A stretch of 64,000 nt of DNA. Source: Dysgonomonas hofstadii. Lineage in GTDB: Bacteria; Bacteroidota; Bacteroidia; Bacteroidales; Dysgonomonadaceae. Position numbers and translations under genes: made by a program. The stretch covers positions 248,001 to 312,000 of the forward strand of contig NZ_JACIEP010000002.1 of the NCBI RefSeq assembly GCF_014196915.1. Direction: 5' to 3'. Each line of letters starts with the position of its first letter. Within the stretch, counting starts at the first letter, position 1. The notes beneath the pieces are model-generated. The model was not told the origin of the DNA, searched no databases, and saw only the letters and a list, made by a program, of their open reading frames with translations. Below, one piece after another: positions 25,710-34,159 of the stretch.

Positions 25710-28700
25710 CTTTTGTTTGTTCTTGAATAAGCTTACTTAATATTACAATATTAGAAGACTTATCTGTTGTTAATTGTTTCCTAATTTCCTGTTCTATCGG
25801 CTCTATTTTCTTTAATCTCTCTTTAGATATTCGAATTGTTTTTTTGAAACTTCCTGTATTAACAGAGCTAATTTCTAGTTGATACATATCTTCTTTTTCC
25901 GGATCTATATCATGCTTTGCTAATTTACACAAATTATCTAATTCATCAATCGTTTCTTGGAGCCTTTCATATAAGATATACTCATCTTTGTCTGATATTT
26001 TATCTAAAGATTTATTTAACAAAGCTTCCGATATTGAACTTATCCATGTATTTCTAATGTCAATTGCAGACATAACTCGCTGATAAAAAACCATTTGCTT
26101 AGGAGTAAGCATTGGCTTCTTTATTCCTTGAAATCTTCTTTGAAATCTAGCTTTATATTCAGGGAATGTCTCATCACTTCCTAGAATATCATTTACTAAA
26201 TAACGTTCTATACGATTAATAAGCTCCTCATAGCTTGTCCGAATTTCCTTTACATATGATTGTAACGTTTTTATAAAATCGTTTGTTTTAATAGAATCTT
26301 TCGCAATAATATTTAAATCATAGCCTAAAGCTGCTGGAATATCTTCAAAGAATGCTTTTTCCGGATCTTTAGCATGTTTGATAGCCTCTCTAAAAACAAT
26401 AGCATTTTTTGATATCCTTTTTGTTGTTTGTCCATATGGGGGTAATGATAAATAAAATACAAGGAAAGGCTTTATTATATTTATTAGCTTTTCATTATTT
26501 ATTGTGTCTGACGTTTCTATATTAAGAAATTCTTGATAAGAGTTATAGAGTTCTAATTTAATTCCAGATACATCAAATGCCTTTATTTCAAACTTTTGAG
26601 GCTGTTTGGATAGTAGCTCCAAAGATGCCATATCTATATCTGGATGATAAACCCCTTCGTAAAAAAGCGCAAACTCATCTTGATTAATAAACAAGAATAA
26701 TGGTAACCAAAGTTCGATAAATCCATATTTTAAATTGAAAGGTTTCTTTTGTAATAATTCGATTAATTCGACAGGGCTAGTACGCGCTGCTTTGGTTTTT
26801 TCAATAAAACTGATACAGGTTTGCCATAATAATTGATAGGATGGATCAGTAGGAGCTTGGAGATGACCATTGCTATGGATACCTGTAGCTTTTAATAGTG
26901 TCAGATAGATAGTTTTATGAGCAGGAAATTTATCATCATCAAGACCTAGATTTGGTTCAGTTTGATTCTTTATAAGTGCTTCAATTAAATTTTTCTTAGC
27001 GAACTGAATTGCTCCAGATAATTTGCTCCTATTTATTAACTCATTTCTTTGAATTGGCGTTCCATAGTAGACAGAATCACAGATATCAGTAAGTACTCTG
27101 TTTAGTTTTTTACCACTAGTTATAATCTGTTTTTCGCCTTTAAATACCCAATATAGATTATTTTCTGATGATAACAAATAATCTGTCATATAGGAAGAGA
27201 GTTGATTCTGATAATCCTTTAATAACACTTTCAAGTCATCAACAACGATTAAATCATCTCTAAATTTATGGATAATAGCTTTTATTTTTTCTATGTCTAT
27301 AAGAAGTGAATAAATCTTACCCTCTTCTTTATATAGGCAATACAAAATTGCATCTTCGTTTTTTTTAGATAACTCTTTTAAATCATTATCATCTATGGTT
27401 TTAGAGAATATGATATTAATAATACCATCATAACTATTCTCAATACTTATGATAGGCTCGGTTGATAATATATAAGAGAATAATCGAGGAGTTCCTGTTC
27501 TATAAAAATGTCCTTTTGCTAGTATATGAGGTAGTTCAATATTTTGTTTTAGAAGTGTTTCAAAATTAGAATTTGGAATTTTGGCTTTCAACATTTCATC
27601 TTCGATGTCAATATCAGAGCCCCCAACAATCCTAAATCTATTATAAAAACTGGAGTAGCTTATTACTTTATATTTTTCCAAATCTTGAATAATATCTTCA
27701 GATTTTTTTATATTCAAGCTAAGTTCTGAATATCTCTTCAGAAAATTAATGTCAATAATCCCATTCGCGTCCCCTAATAAACTCAATAACCCTATGACCT
27801 TGATAATATTTTTATAATTGGAGCTATTATCGAATATTGATTCGACCCTATCTAGTGCCGATTCTATATATTTCCATCTCAGATAATCTGGATTATACTT
27901 TGAGGTAATAAAAGAATTATGATTAAATAAAAGATAATCATACACACAGCTTAGATTATAAAACGGATTATGTTCTTTATCAAAATTGTTTATTGACAAA
28001 TAATCATTAGAATCAATGAATTGAAATAGAGACCGTTCATTTTGTCCATATTTTTGTAGAGCCTTAGTTAGTATTGCGGCAGATATTATATCAAATGGCT
28101 GTAACGATCGAGCAGAATCTTTATTTAAATGGTCTTTAAGAGGGAATATTTTAGCATCTTTTACTATCTCTAATAATTTATCAACATTAAGATTATCAGC
28201 TTGTGAATTTAATCTTCTTGAAGCCAAATATAATAGATGTTCGACGGGCTCATTAAATGTTATTTCTTTAAAACGCCCCTTTACTTTTTCCCATTCATTC
28301 ATTTGAGAATGAGATAAACCAAAAGAATAGGATGTAAATCCTTTATGTAAAGCAGTAAGGAAAATAATACGATTTTGAAAATCGTTGGCAAATTCTGCTA
28401 GTAACTGTATAAAATAGAGCTCTTTTTCGGGACTATTATTTGTTGCGTATTCTAAAAATTTCCCAAATTCGTCGATTACCAATAATAATGAGAGTCCTCT
28501 TTTATGTAGATTTTGATAATATTTTTTGAATTCTTCAATTATAGCTTGTGGAGACGTCTCTCCTTTATATTTGAGAAAAGAAGCAAAATAGTCAGCAATG
28601 GATTGATAGTTTCCTATTATTGGTAAATATTCAAATTGCTCCGGTTTAAGAGTATCTATTGATTCTGTGAAATATATAGTCTTTTTATTTAGATGCCTTT

Positions 28701-28887
28701 CTAATGCCCATAAAAAAGAAGATTTTCCTGTGCCATAAGAACCGATCAAATTAAAAGAATGCGCTCCTGATAAATAATTACTGATTATATGATCAAATAA
28801 TAACTGTGTATTAGGAGTGGCAATATAGTTTATTTCAGTATTTAAATCTCGGATAATATTTACGGATGGAGTATATTTATTTGTCAT
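25693..28887 (-). CDS. Large P-loop ATPase (BrxC/DUF4007-partner type)
   Basis: 1064 residues. Walker A is G-S-Y-G-T-G-K-S-S (about residues 49-57) and Walker B is L-L-L-V-I-D-E-F-G-K (about 135-144), with a sensor-like I-I-F-L-T-A-L-H after it. The remaining 850 residues are mostly helical with no recognised catalytic site. The overall plan, one N-terminal AAA+-type ATPase with a long helical body, resembles BrxC-like proteins of BREX and related operons. It probably couples ATP hydrolysis to assembly or DNA remodelling. Start overlaps the DUF4007 gene by 11 bases. Confidence 0.7.
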   Translation of the reverse strand: MTNKYTPSVNIIRDLNTEINYIATPNTQLLFDHIISNYLSGAHSFNLIGSYGTGKSSFLWALERHLNKKTIYFTESIDTLKPEQFEYLPIIGNYQSIADYFASFLKYKGETSPQAIIEEFKKYYQNLHKRGLSLLLVIDEFGKFLEYATNNSPEKELYFIQLLAEFANDFQNRIIFLTALHKGFTSYSFGLSHSQMNEWEKVKGRFKEITFNEPVEHLLYLASRRLNSQADNLNVDKLLEIVKDAKIFPLKDHLNKDSARSLQPFDIISAAILTKALQKYGQNERSLFQFIDSNDYLSINNFDKEHNPFYNLSCVYDYLLFNHNSFITSKYNPDYLRWKYIESALDRVESIFDNSSNYKNIIKVIGLLSLLGDANGIIDINFLKRYSELSLNIKKSEDIIQDLEKYKVISYSSFYNRFRIVGGSDIDIEDEMLKAKIPNSNFETLLKQNIELPHILAKGHFYRTGTPRLFSYILSTEPIISIENSYDGIINIIFSKTIDDNDLKELSKKNEDAILYCLYKEEGKIYSLLIDIEKIKAIIHKFRDDLIVVDDLKVLLKDYQNQLSSYMTDYLLSSENNLYWVFKGEKQIITSGKKLNRVLTDICDSVYYGTPIQRNELINRSKLSGAIQFAKKNLIEALIKNQTEPNLGLDDDKFPAHKTIYLTLLKATGIHSNGHLQAPTDPSYQLLWQTCISFIEKTKAARTSPVELIELLQKKPFNLKYGFIELWLPLFLFINQDEFALFYEGVYHPDIDMASLELLSKQPQKFEIKAFDVSGIKLELYNSYQEFLNIETSDTINNEKLINIIKPFLVFYLSLPPYGQTTKRISKNAIVFREAIKHAKDPEKAFFEDIPAALGYDLNIIAKDSIKTNDFIKTLQSYVKEIRTSYEELINRIERYLVNDILGSDETFPEYKARFQRRFQGIKKPMLTPKQMVFYQRVMSAIDIRNTWISSISEALLNKSLDKISDKDEYILYERLQETIDELDNLCKLAKHDIDPEKEDMYQLEISSVNTGSFKKTIRISKERLKKIEPIEQEIRKQLTTDKSSNIVILSKLIQEQTKDDTKG

Positions 28888-29767
28888 AATAATTACTTAA
28901 AACTTGCCACTTATCAAATTGTTTATTGAACTGTAATGTTTGTATACCTGCTGTTGAAGAAAAGATAATACCAGAATAGTTTTCTTCAATTTCTTCGAGA
29001 TATTTGTATAAATCTTCTTTTGATAAAGAGAAGGTTTTCCCTGGAGAGTTATTACCGTTCCACAACTCGTTAAAATCAAGGCTGAGGCTATTTTTTGCTT
29101 CATTTTGATCAAGTATAGCATAAAGAATTATCTCGTATGGGAGTCCAATTTTAGCTTTACTGCTAATATCATATTTTTTCACTTCACTTTTATTATTCTC
29201 CTCTTTTTCTTTTTTGCGAGCTATTGGAAGCATATAAATAATATTCAATTCAGAGAAGATTGTTGTATACAAATCTTCAATTTCTTCTTGCTGATCTTTA
29301 GGTGCCAAAAACATACGCCTAAAAACAGAGATGTCGGAATTTAGAGTTTTCTGATTGTAAATGTTCTCCTTTTCCATAAGACTCTTTAAATAAGAGTGTA
29401 GCTGTTCCTCAGAAAATTCAAGGGCATTGTATTCCCTGTATTGGTTAAAGAATATATTGTAGATCGAAGCATAGCCAGTTTTTATTAAATTATATAGTAA
29501 TAACCATAAAGTTCCATAATCTTCTAGATATTGATCTTTTCCATTCTGTCCAAAGATATAATTGGAAATATCTGTTAATTCCCATCTTTCATTACATAAA
29601 CCAAAAGCTTTCATCCAATAGCCAATAGAGCTAACCATGTTTTTTCCAACGCCTAAGTCTATTACTGCTGTCTCCTTGGAGAAGCTTTCTCCATGGATTA
29701 GAAAATCATATCCTTTTTTCAGCCAAGTCTGCTTACAGACAAACGTCTCGTGCCCAGAAAACCTCAT
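28877..29767 (-). CDS. DUF4007 protein, first gene of the Dnd/BREX-like operon
   Basis: 296 residues. The opening M-R-F-S-G-H-E-T-F-V-C-K-Q-T-W-L-K-K-G-Y and V-I-D-L-G-V-G-K-N-M-V-S-S-I-G-Y-W are the hallmark of DUF4007. These proteins are found beside PAPS-reductase-type and large ATPase genes in DNA-modification/defence clusters, but their activity is unknown; the N-terminal part may be winged-helix. A TACCTTTG box lies 35 bases upstream, so the operon appears to start here. Confidence 0.8.
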   Translation of the reverse strand: MRFSGHETFVCKQTWLKKGYDFLIHGESFSKETAVIDLGVGKNMVSSIGYWMKAFGLCNERWELTDISNYIFGQNGKDQYLEDYGTLWLLLYNLIKTGYASIYNIFFNQYREYNALEFSEEQLHSYLKSLMEKENIYNQKTLNSDISVFRRMFLAPKDQQEEIEDLYTTIFSELNIIYMLPIARKKEKEENNKSEVKKYDISSKAKIGLPYEIILYAILDQNEAKNSLSLDFNELWNGNNSPGKTFSLSKEDLYKYLEEIEENYSGIIFSSTAGIQTLQFNKQFDKWQVLSNYYDK

Positions 29768-29802
29768 TCTTTATGTGGATTAATAATTTATTATAAAGGT
29801 AA

Positions 29803-29810
29803 CAAAGGTA
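29803..29810 (-). promoter_or_regulatory. -7 box (TACCTTTG) for the DUF4007 operon
   Basis: On the minus strand this reads TACCTTTG, an exact TAnnTTTG match 35 bases before the first start codon of the five-gene operon. It lies in the 150-base divergent region shared with the RhuM-Fic gene. Confidence 0.5.
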
Positions 29811-29917
29811 CAAAAAGGATTTATATAGAAGATGCTTCAAGGTCATAAGAAAGAATGAAATAATTACTCCAAATATCTTGTTTTAATTATTTTTACATAA
29901 AAATATCAGACTTAGTA

Positions 29918-30886
29918 ATGAACAAAGGACAAATCATAATATATCAAGCATCAGATGGTAGTACTAATCTAGATGTTAAACTAGAAAACGATACAGTTTG
30001 GCTTACACAAGGTCAAATGGTCGAATTATTTGAATCTAGTAAAGCAAATATCAGTGAGCATATTAAAAATATATTTGAGTCAGAAGAACTAGATAATTCA
30101 ACTGTTCGGAATTTTCGAACAGTTCGAAAAGAAGGAGAGCGTGAGGTTGCTAGAGAGCTTGAATACTATAATTTAGATATGATTATTGCTATAGGCTATC
30201 GAATAAATAGCAAACGAGGCACTCAATTTCGTATCTGGGCAAACAAAGTTTTAAAAGAATACCTTGTCAAAGGGTTCGTTATTAATCAACAAGCAAAAAT
30301 AAAACAATTACAGGAAGCGTTAGATTCCATTAAAGTATTGACAGGCATAGCCTCAAGGCAAGTATCAGATGACCAAGCAAAAGGTATATTACAAGTTATT
30401 AACGACTACGCACATGGTTTGGATATCCTTGACCAATATGACCACCAAAAACTGGCAATAGAAGAAAGTGATACTAAAGAACAATTCAGGGCAACATACG
30501 AGAATGCCAAAGAAGCCATAAAAGAGCTTTATGATAAGTTCGGCGGTAGTAATTTGTTTGGAAATGAGAAAGACCAATCTTTCAAGAGTTCTATTAATAC
30601 TATATACCAAACTTTTGATAGGGCAGAATTATATCCAAGTGTTGAGTTAAAAGCTGCCATGCTCTTGTATCTAGTAACTAAAAATCATTCTTTCAGTGAT
30701 GGCAACAAACGCATTGCAGCATTCCTGTTTATCTGGTTCTTGGATAAGAATAATATCCTTTATAACTCAGATGGAACAAAGCGAATTGAAAATAATGCCC
30801 TTGTGGCTCTTACTCTTATGATTGCCGAAAGTCGGACAGAGGAAAAAGATATGATGATTAAAGTAATAGTGAATCTAATAGGATAA
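29918..30886 (+). CDS. RhuM-Fic/Doc fusion protein
   Basis: 322 residues. The N-terminal 120 residues are a RhuM-type domain (V-W-L-T-Q-G-Q-M-V-E-L-F, then T-V-R-N-F-R-T-V and L-D-M-I-I-A-I-G-Y-R-I-N-S). The C-terminal half is a Fic/Doc domain with the active-site loop H257-S-F-S-D-G-N-K-R. That motif marks AMP/phospho-transferase toxins such as Doc. RhuM domains resemble phage antirepressor DNA-binding modules, so the protein may regulate itself. No separate antitoxin ORF or inhibitory S/T-x-x-x-E motif was identified. It lies at the edge of the defence-like cargo, divergent from the DUF4007 operon. Confidence 0.8.
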   Translation: MNKGQIIIYQASDGSTNLDVKLENDTVWLTQGQMVELFESSKANISEHIKNIFESEELDNSTVRNFRTVRKEGEREVARELEYYNLDMIIAIGYRINSKRGTQFRIWANKVLKEYLVKGFVINQQAKIKQLQEALDSIKVLTGIASRQVSDDQAKGILQVINDYAHGLDILDQYDHQKLAIEESDTKEQFRATYENAKEAIKELYDKFGGSNLFGNEKDQSFKSSINTIYQTFDRAELYPSVELKAAMLLYLVTKNHSFSDGNKRIAAFLFIWFLDKNNILYNSDGTKRIENNALVALTLMIAESRTEEKDMMIKVIVNLIG

Positions 30887-30904
30887 TATAATCATTACAA
30901 GCCT

Positions 30905-31951
30905 ATGAAAAAGCTTTTATTTATCTTCCTACTATTTTGTGGATATATCAATGCCCAAACACTGGATTTGCAACAAGCAGAAAAGATATTCAAGCTGCCT
31001 GTTCACTGTATCGAAGTAGAATATCCGAATAAACTGGGACAAGTAATAGGTAGTGTTGACGACCTGAAAAGCCCGAAGGAATTACGTCCAATATTTTACG
31101 GCTGTTTTGACTGGCATTCCTCTGTACACGGGTATTGGTCTATTATAAAACTATTAAAAGACTATCCTCAACTGGATGAATCAGGAACAGTAAGAAACAT
31201 TCTAAATAGAAATATAACTACAGAAAATGTATCCGTTGAGTCAGCATTTTTTCAGGATTATAATAACCGGAACTTTGAACGTACCTATGGCTGGGCATGG
31301 TTATTTCAACTGCAAAGCGAACTATACATATGGAAAGATGCAGATGCTCAACGCTGGTATCAAGCACTGAAACCTTTAGCTGATATACTCGCAATCAAAT
31401 ACGAGGAATACCTGCCAAAGCTCAATTATCCTATCCGCACAGGACAGCATGATAATACAGCTTTTGGCCTATCTCTATCTATCGACTATGCCAGATGTAT
31501 AGGAGACAAGAAGTTTGAACAGTTAATAATCGAACATGCTAAAAGGTTATATAAGAATGATGTAAACTGCAACCTTTCTTATGAGCCCAGTGGCAATGAT
31601 TTCCTGTCTCCCTGCCTTGAAGAAGCTTTACTAATGAGTAAAGTATTGGATGCACAGGAATATAAAGTATGGTTAAAGGCATTTCTGCCGGAAATGTTCC
31701 AACCTGATTTCTCACTAGAACCTGGAAGAGTTTCAGACCGCACAGATGGACATTTGGTTCACCTCGATGGATTAAATTTCAGCAGAGCAACCTGTTTGTA
31801 TTTTATCTCAAAGAAATTACCTGAGCTAAAGCATCTGAAATTAATTGCTGATAATCATCTTAACTATTCGTTAGGCAATATTACTGATGATGATTACATG
31901 GGCAGTCACTGGCTAGGCACTTTTGCCCTTTATGCTTTAATGAGTAGATAA
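30905..31951 (+). CDS. DUF2891 secreted protein
   Basis: 348 residues with a signal peptide (residues 1-17, ending I-N-A-Q). Family features are F-Y-G-C-F-D-W-H-S-S-V-H-G-Y-W near residue 77, Y-G-W-A-W-L-F-Q-L, R-T-G-Q-H-D-N-T-A-F-G-L and G-S-H-W-L-G-T-F-A near the end. The His/Trp-rich pattern resembles an alpha/alpha-toroid fold, but the activity of DUF2891 is unknown. It starts 18 bases after the RhuM-Fic stop, so the two may share a transcript although their functions look unrelated. Confidence 0.8.
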   Translation: MKKLLFIFLLFCGYINAQTLDLQQAEKIFKLPVHCIEVEYPNKLGQVIGSVDDLKSPKELRPIFYGCFDWHSSVHGYWSIIKLLKDYPQLDESGTVRNILNRNITTENVSVESAFFQDYNNRNFERTYGWAWLFQLQSELYIWKDADAQRWYQALKPLADILAIKYEEYLPKLNYPIRTGQHDNTAFGLSLSIDYARCIGDKKFEQLIIEHAKRLYKNDVNCNLSYEPSGNDFLSPCLEEALLMSKVLDAQEYKVWLKAFLPEMFQPDFSLEPGRVSDRTDGHLVHLDGLNFSRATCLYFISKKLPELKHLKLIADNHLNYSLGNITDDDYMGSHWLGTFALYALMSR

Positions 31952-31954
31952 ACC

Positions 31955-32011
31955 ATTATCGGCAAGATTCATTTAAAATCAAGCCTAAAAACGCCTCTTT
32001 TTTGCCGATAA
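31955..32011 (+). terminator. Possible terminator after the DUF2891 gene
   Basis: TTATCGGCAA (31956-31965) pairs perfectly with TTGCCGATAA (32002-32011) across a 36-base loop that ends in a T run. The long loop makes it weaker than a textbook terminator, but it lies directly behind the stop codon. The roughly 230 bases beyond it hold no gene. Confidence 0.35.
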
Positions 32012-32239
32012 CGGCAAATTGGTTATTATGTAAATCATGTTTGAGAATATAAATCTTCCATAAAATGGGAATCTATCGTTAGTCCATACAGATAGCTAAT
32101 TGTGCATATTTGCATAATTAATGCTTAAAATGTGGTATTATTGTGGATGTAGACATAATTATAATCAAACCGGATGTTATTGCTTCAAGAGTGAAATATA
32201 GATGTTCGGAGAAAAACCTTACACAAATACACTGAAGAA

Positions 32240-32689
32240 TTATTGTTTTAGTTCACTTGTGGAGAGATTATAGAATCGTTTGATTTCATCAATTTCTTCT
32301 TTGTTACCTCTCTCTAACACACGCTTAATAACAGCATATTTGCTTTTACCCCAGTTGATTTTATCAAAATCCGTATCCCAGAAAAGTATTCTGCGGATAT
32401 GAGGATGTGCAGGAAAAAGATTTGCAAGTTCTTTCTCTCTATACTGTTTTATATAGTAATGGGTTTGAAGTATGGCAAGGAATCCTTCTTCCAGGTTTAA
32501 TGAAGAATCTATTTTTAGAGCTTGTTCTGTTGTTAAGTTCCGTCTGCCAGCAATGATCGCATTAATTGTCTGGTATGGAATGCCTGTCTCTTCAGCCAAA
32601 GCACGTTGAGTAAGATTTTTCTTTTTCAATTCCCTTTCAATAAATTTTCCAGGATGAATGCCTTTAATTATATCTATTCGACTATCCAT
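32240..32689 (-). CDS. HTH (XRE/HigA-like) regulator with DUF6922-like C-terminus
   Basis: The frame extends to 32728, but the promoter box at 32706-32713 lies inside that extension, so the Met at 32689 is the likely start (149 residues). N-terminal HTH: H-P-G-K-F-I-E-R-E-L, then L-T-Q-R-A-L-A-E-E-T-G-I-P-Y-Q-T-I-N-A-I-I-A-G-R-R, like HigA/VapI antitoxins. The C-terminal part F-W-D-T-D-F-D-K-I-N-W with Y-A-V-I-K-R-V-L-E-R-G recurs in many Bacteroidales proteins (compare 41269-41595). No adjacent toxin gene was found. Confidence 0.75.
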   Translation of the reverse strand: MDSRIDIIKGIHPGKFIERELKKKNLTQRALAEETGIPYQTINAIIAGRRNLTTEQALKIDSSLNLEEGFLAILQTHYYIKQYREKELANLFPAHPHIRRILFWDTDFDKINWGKSKYAVIKRVLERGNKEEIDEIKRFYNLSTSELKQ

Positions 32690-32705
32690 ATAATTACTCT
32701 TTTCA

Positions 32706-32713
32706 CAAAGATA
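32706..32713 (-). promoter_or_regulatory. -7 box (TATCTTTG) for the HTH regulator
   Basis: Minus-strand TATCTTTG, an exact TAnnTTTG match, 17 bases upstream of the preferred start at 32689. It helps reject the longer reading frame. Confidence 0.45.
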
Positions 32714-32881
32714 ATATCGAATAAACAAATATGTCTACATTTGATTTATTTTGTAGATAAATTTATTAGATAATAATTTGTACATAAAACAATAATTATC
32801 TATTTTAGTATTTGTAAATTAGGCGATTAAGAAACTCTTTGAAAGAGCGTGTACAAATCGTGGACTATAAAATTCTAATAC

Positions 32882-33184
32882 TTATAACAACTGAATAATC
32901 AATGGCTTACGGGAATAGTTCATTTCCGTCAACTTCATAAATGAGCAAAAGCCGGCAATCAGTGCGTCATTGAAGTGGATTATATTTATCCCCGGATGCT
33001 CTTTACAGGTTTTTCTAATCTTTCTGATTAATGTTAAAAAAAATAATAGTTTAGAGCCTTTGTTATCAAAAATAAGGCGATGTACTTTACATTTTTTCTC
33101 CATTCCTGTTACTAACTGATAACACTGATTTTCCATTCCTCCTGTTGATGGAGGAAACTTATGACTTACGAACAATACTTCCAT
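32882..33184 (-). pseudogene. Truncated family-4 glycosyltransferase
   Basis: Only 100 residues. They match the N-terminal Rossmann half of GT4 enzymes: V-L-F-V-S-H-K-F-P-P-S-T-G-G-M-E-N-Q, then I-N-I-I-H-F-N-D-A-L and R-K-P-L-I-I-Q-L, where intact members continue into T-x-H-G-x-D. The gene stops there, so the donor-binding half (about 270 residues) is missing. Its start overlaps the upstream membrane-protein gene by 26 bases, so it was the third gene of the operon. Truncation at this point suggests an insertion or deletion boundary of the mobile element to its left. Confidence 0.65.
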
Positions 33185-34157
33185 GAACTTTAACCGTATT
33201 TTTTATTTTTTTCTGTTGTATATATAATAATGCTGCTATTCCACTCCAAAATAATTGTCTTGTACGCCGGAGAATAGAAACCGACAGCCACAGGTCGGGG
33301 GAAGAAATCCCGAACAGGTACAAAACAAATTTGTTTATTAATTCCTCTACTCCCAACTGGCCGGGTATGAATGCAACAGTCGATTTCATCACAATTATCA
33401 AAGTATCCAGAAATAAACCATCCCATATAGTAACACTATAATTCAAAAAATATAAAATAAAAAATAACTCTAAAGAGTTCAGTATCCATTGTAGTGTGTA
33501 CAGAAAGAATGCCATTGTTGTTTCCCCGGGACGTTTCCGTATATACCGGGCTAATAAGGAGCGCATTTCGGTTATATGAAATATAATTTTTTGCCATTTT
33601 TTTTCTGTAACTGACTCTTTCCTGTCTTTACCTTTCTTTAGCAGCACAAAAAACAGGATGGTTATAAAAAACAATACTACGAAGAAACACAGATAGATAA
33701 GGAACATTATATCGGGAGAAATTCTGGCAGAAAGATAGAGTATAAACCATATAAGCAATACAACAAGCAGTAAAAGCTGACTCAATGTCATCAGGATACG
33801 TCCCAACAGAACAGACTGATATGCGCTTTTTTCTTCTATGCCATTATTCATCAGCATTCTGGCATTATACAGTTCTCCGGCAATCACCCCGGTAGGATTG
33901 AACAAAGTAATTGTATTTCCTACATGTCTTATGGCAAATAGCTGAAGTAGAGAAGGACTGTTGGCAGAGTCGATACAATATCTCCAGCCCAGCGTACCCG
34001 CCAGATACGCAAAAAAAGTAGCTATTAATATCAAAAAACAGTAAACGCCCAGTTGTTTTACCAGACGGACAGATTCCCCAATATCAGTTCCCTGCAGGAA
34101 AATAACAAAACAGGCGCATATACTGATTATCAGCAATAGCTGCAATATTTTTTTCAT
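33159..34157 (-). CDS. Lysylphosphatidylglycerol-synthase-TM / UPF0104 family membrane protein
   Basis: 332 residues with seven to eight hydrophobic helices. G-Y-R-Y-type residues after the second helix, F-A-I-R-H-V-G-N-T-I-T-L-F-N-P-T-G-V-I-A-G-E and F-I-P-G-Q-L-G-V-E-E are typical of this family. Members are flippase-like proteins in the inner membrane, often next to glycosyltransferases that make glycolipids. It begins 2 bases after the upstream glycosyltransferase stop and overlaps the truncated one downstream. Confidence 0.8.
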   Translation of the reverse strand: MKKILQLLLIISICACFVIFLQGTDIGESVRLVKQLGVYCFLILIATFFAYLAGTLGWRYCIDSANSPSLLQLFAIRHVGNTITLFNPTGVIAGELYNARMLMNNGIEEKSAYQSVLLGRILMTLSQLLLLVVLLIWFILYLSARISPDIMFLIYLCFFVVLFFITILFFVLLKKGKDRKESVTEKKWQKIIFHITEMRSLLARYIRKRPGETTMAFFLYTLQWILNSLELFFILYFLNYSVTIWDGLFLDTLIIVMKSTVAFIPGQLGVEELINKFVLYLFGISSPDLWLSVSILRRTRQLFWSGIAALLYIQQKKIKNTVKVHGSIVRKS

Positions 34158-34159
34158 TC

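Noticed and set aside
22791-29767. Canonical Dnd phosphorothioation or BREX type 4 locus
   Set aside because: DndA, DndD, DndE, PglZ and BrxL are all missing from the operon and its flanks, so neither name fits.
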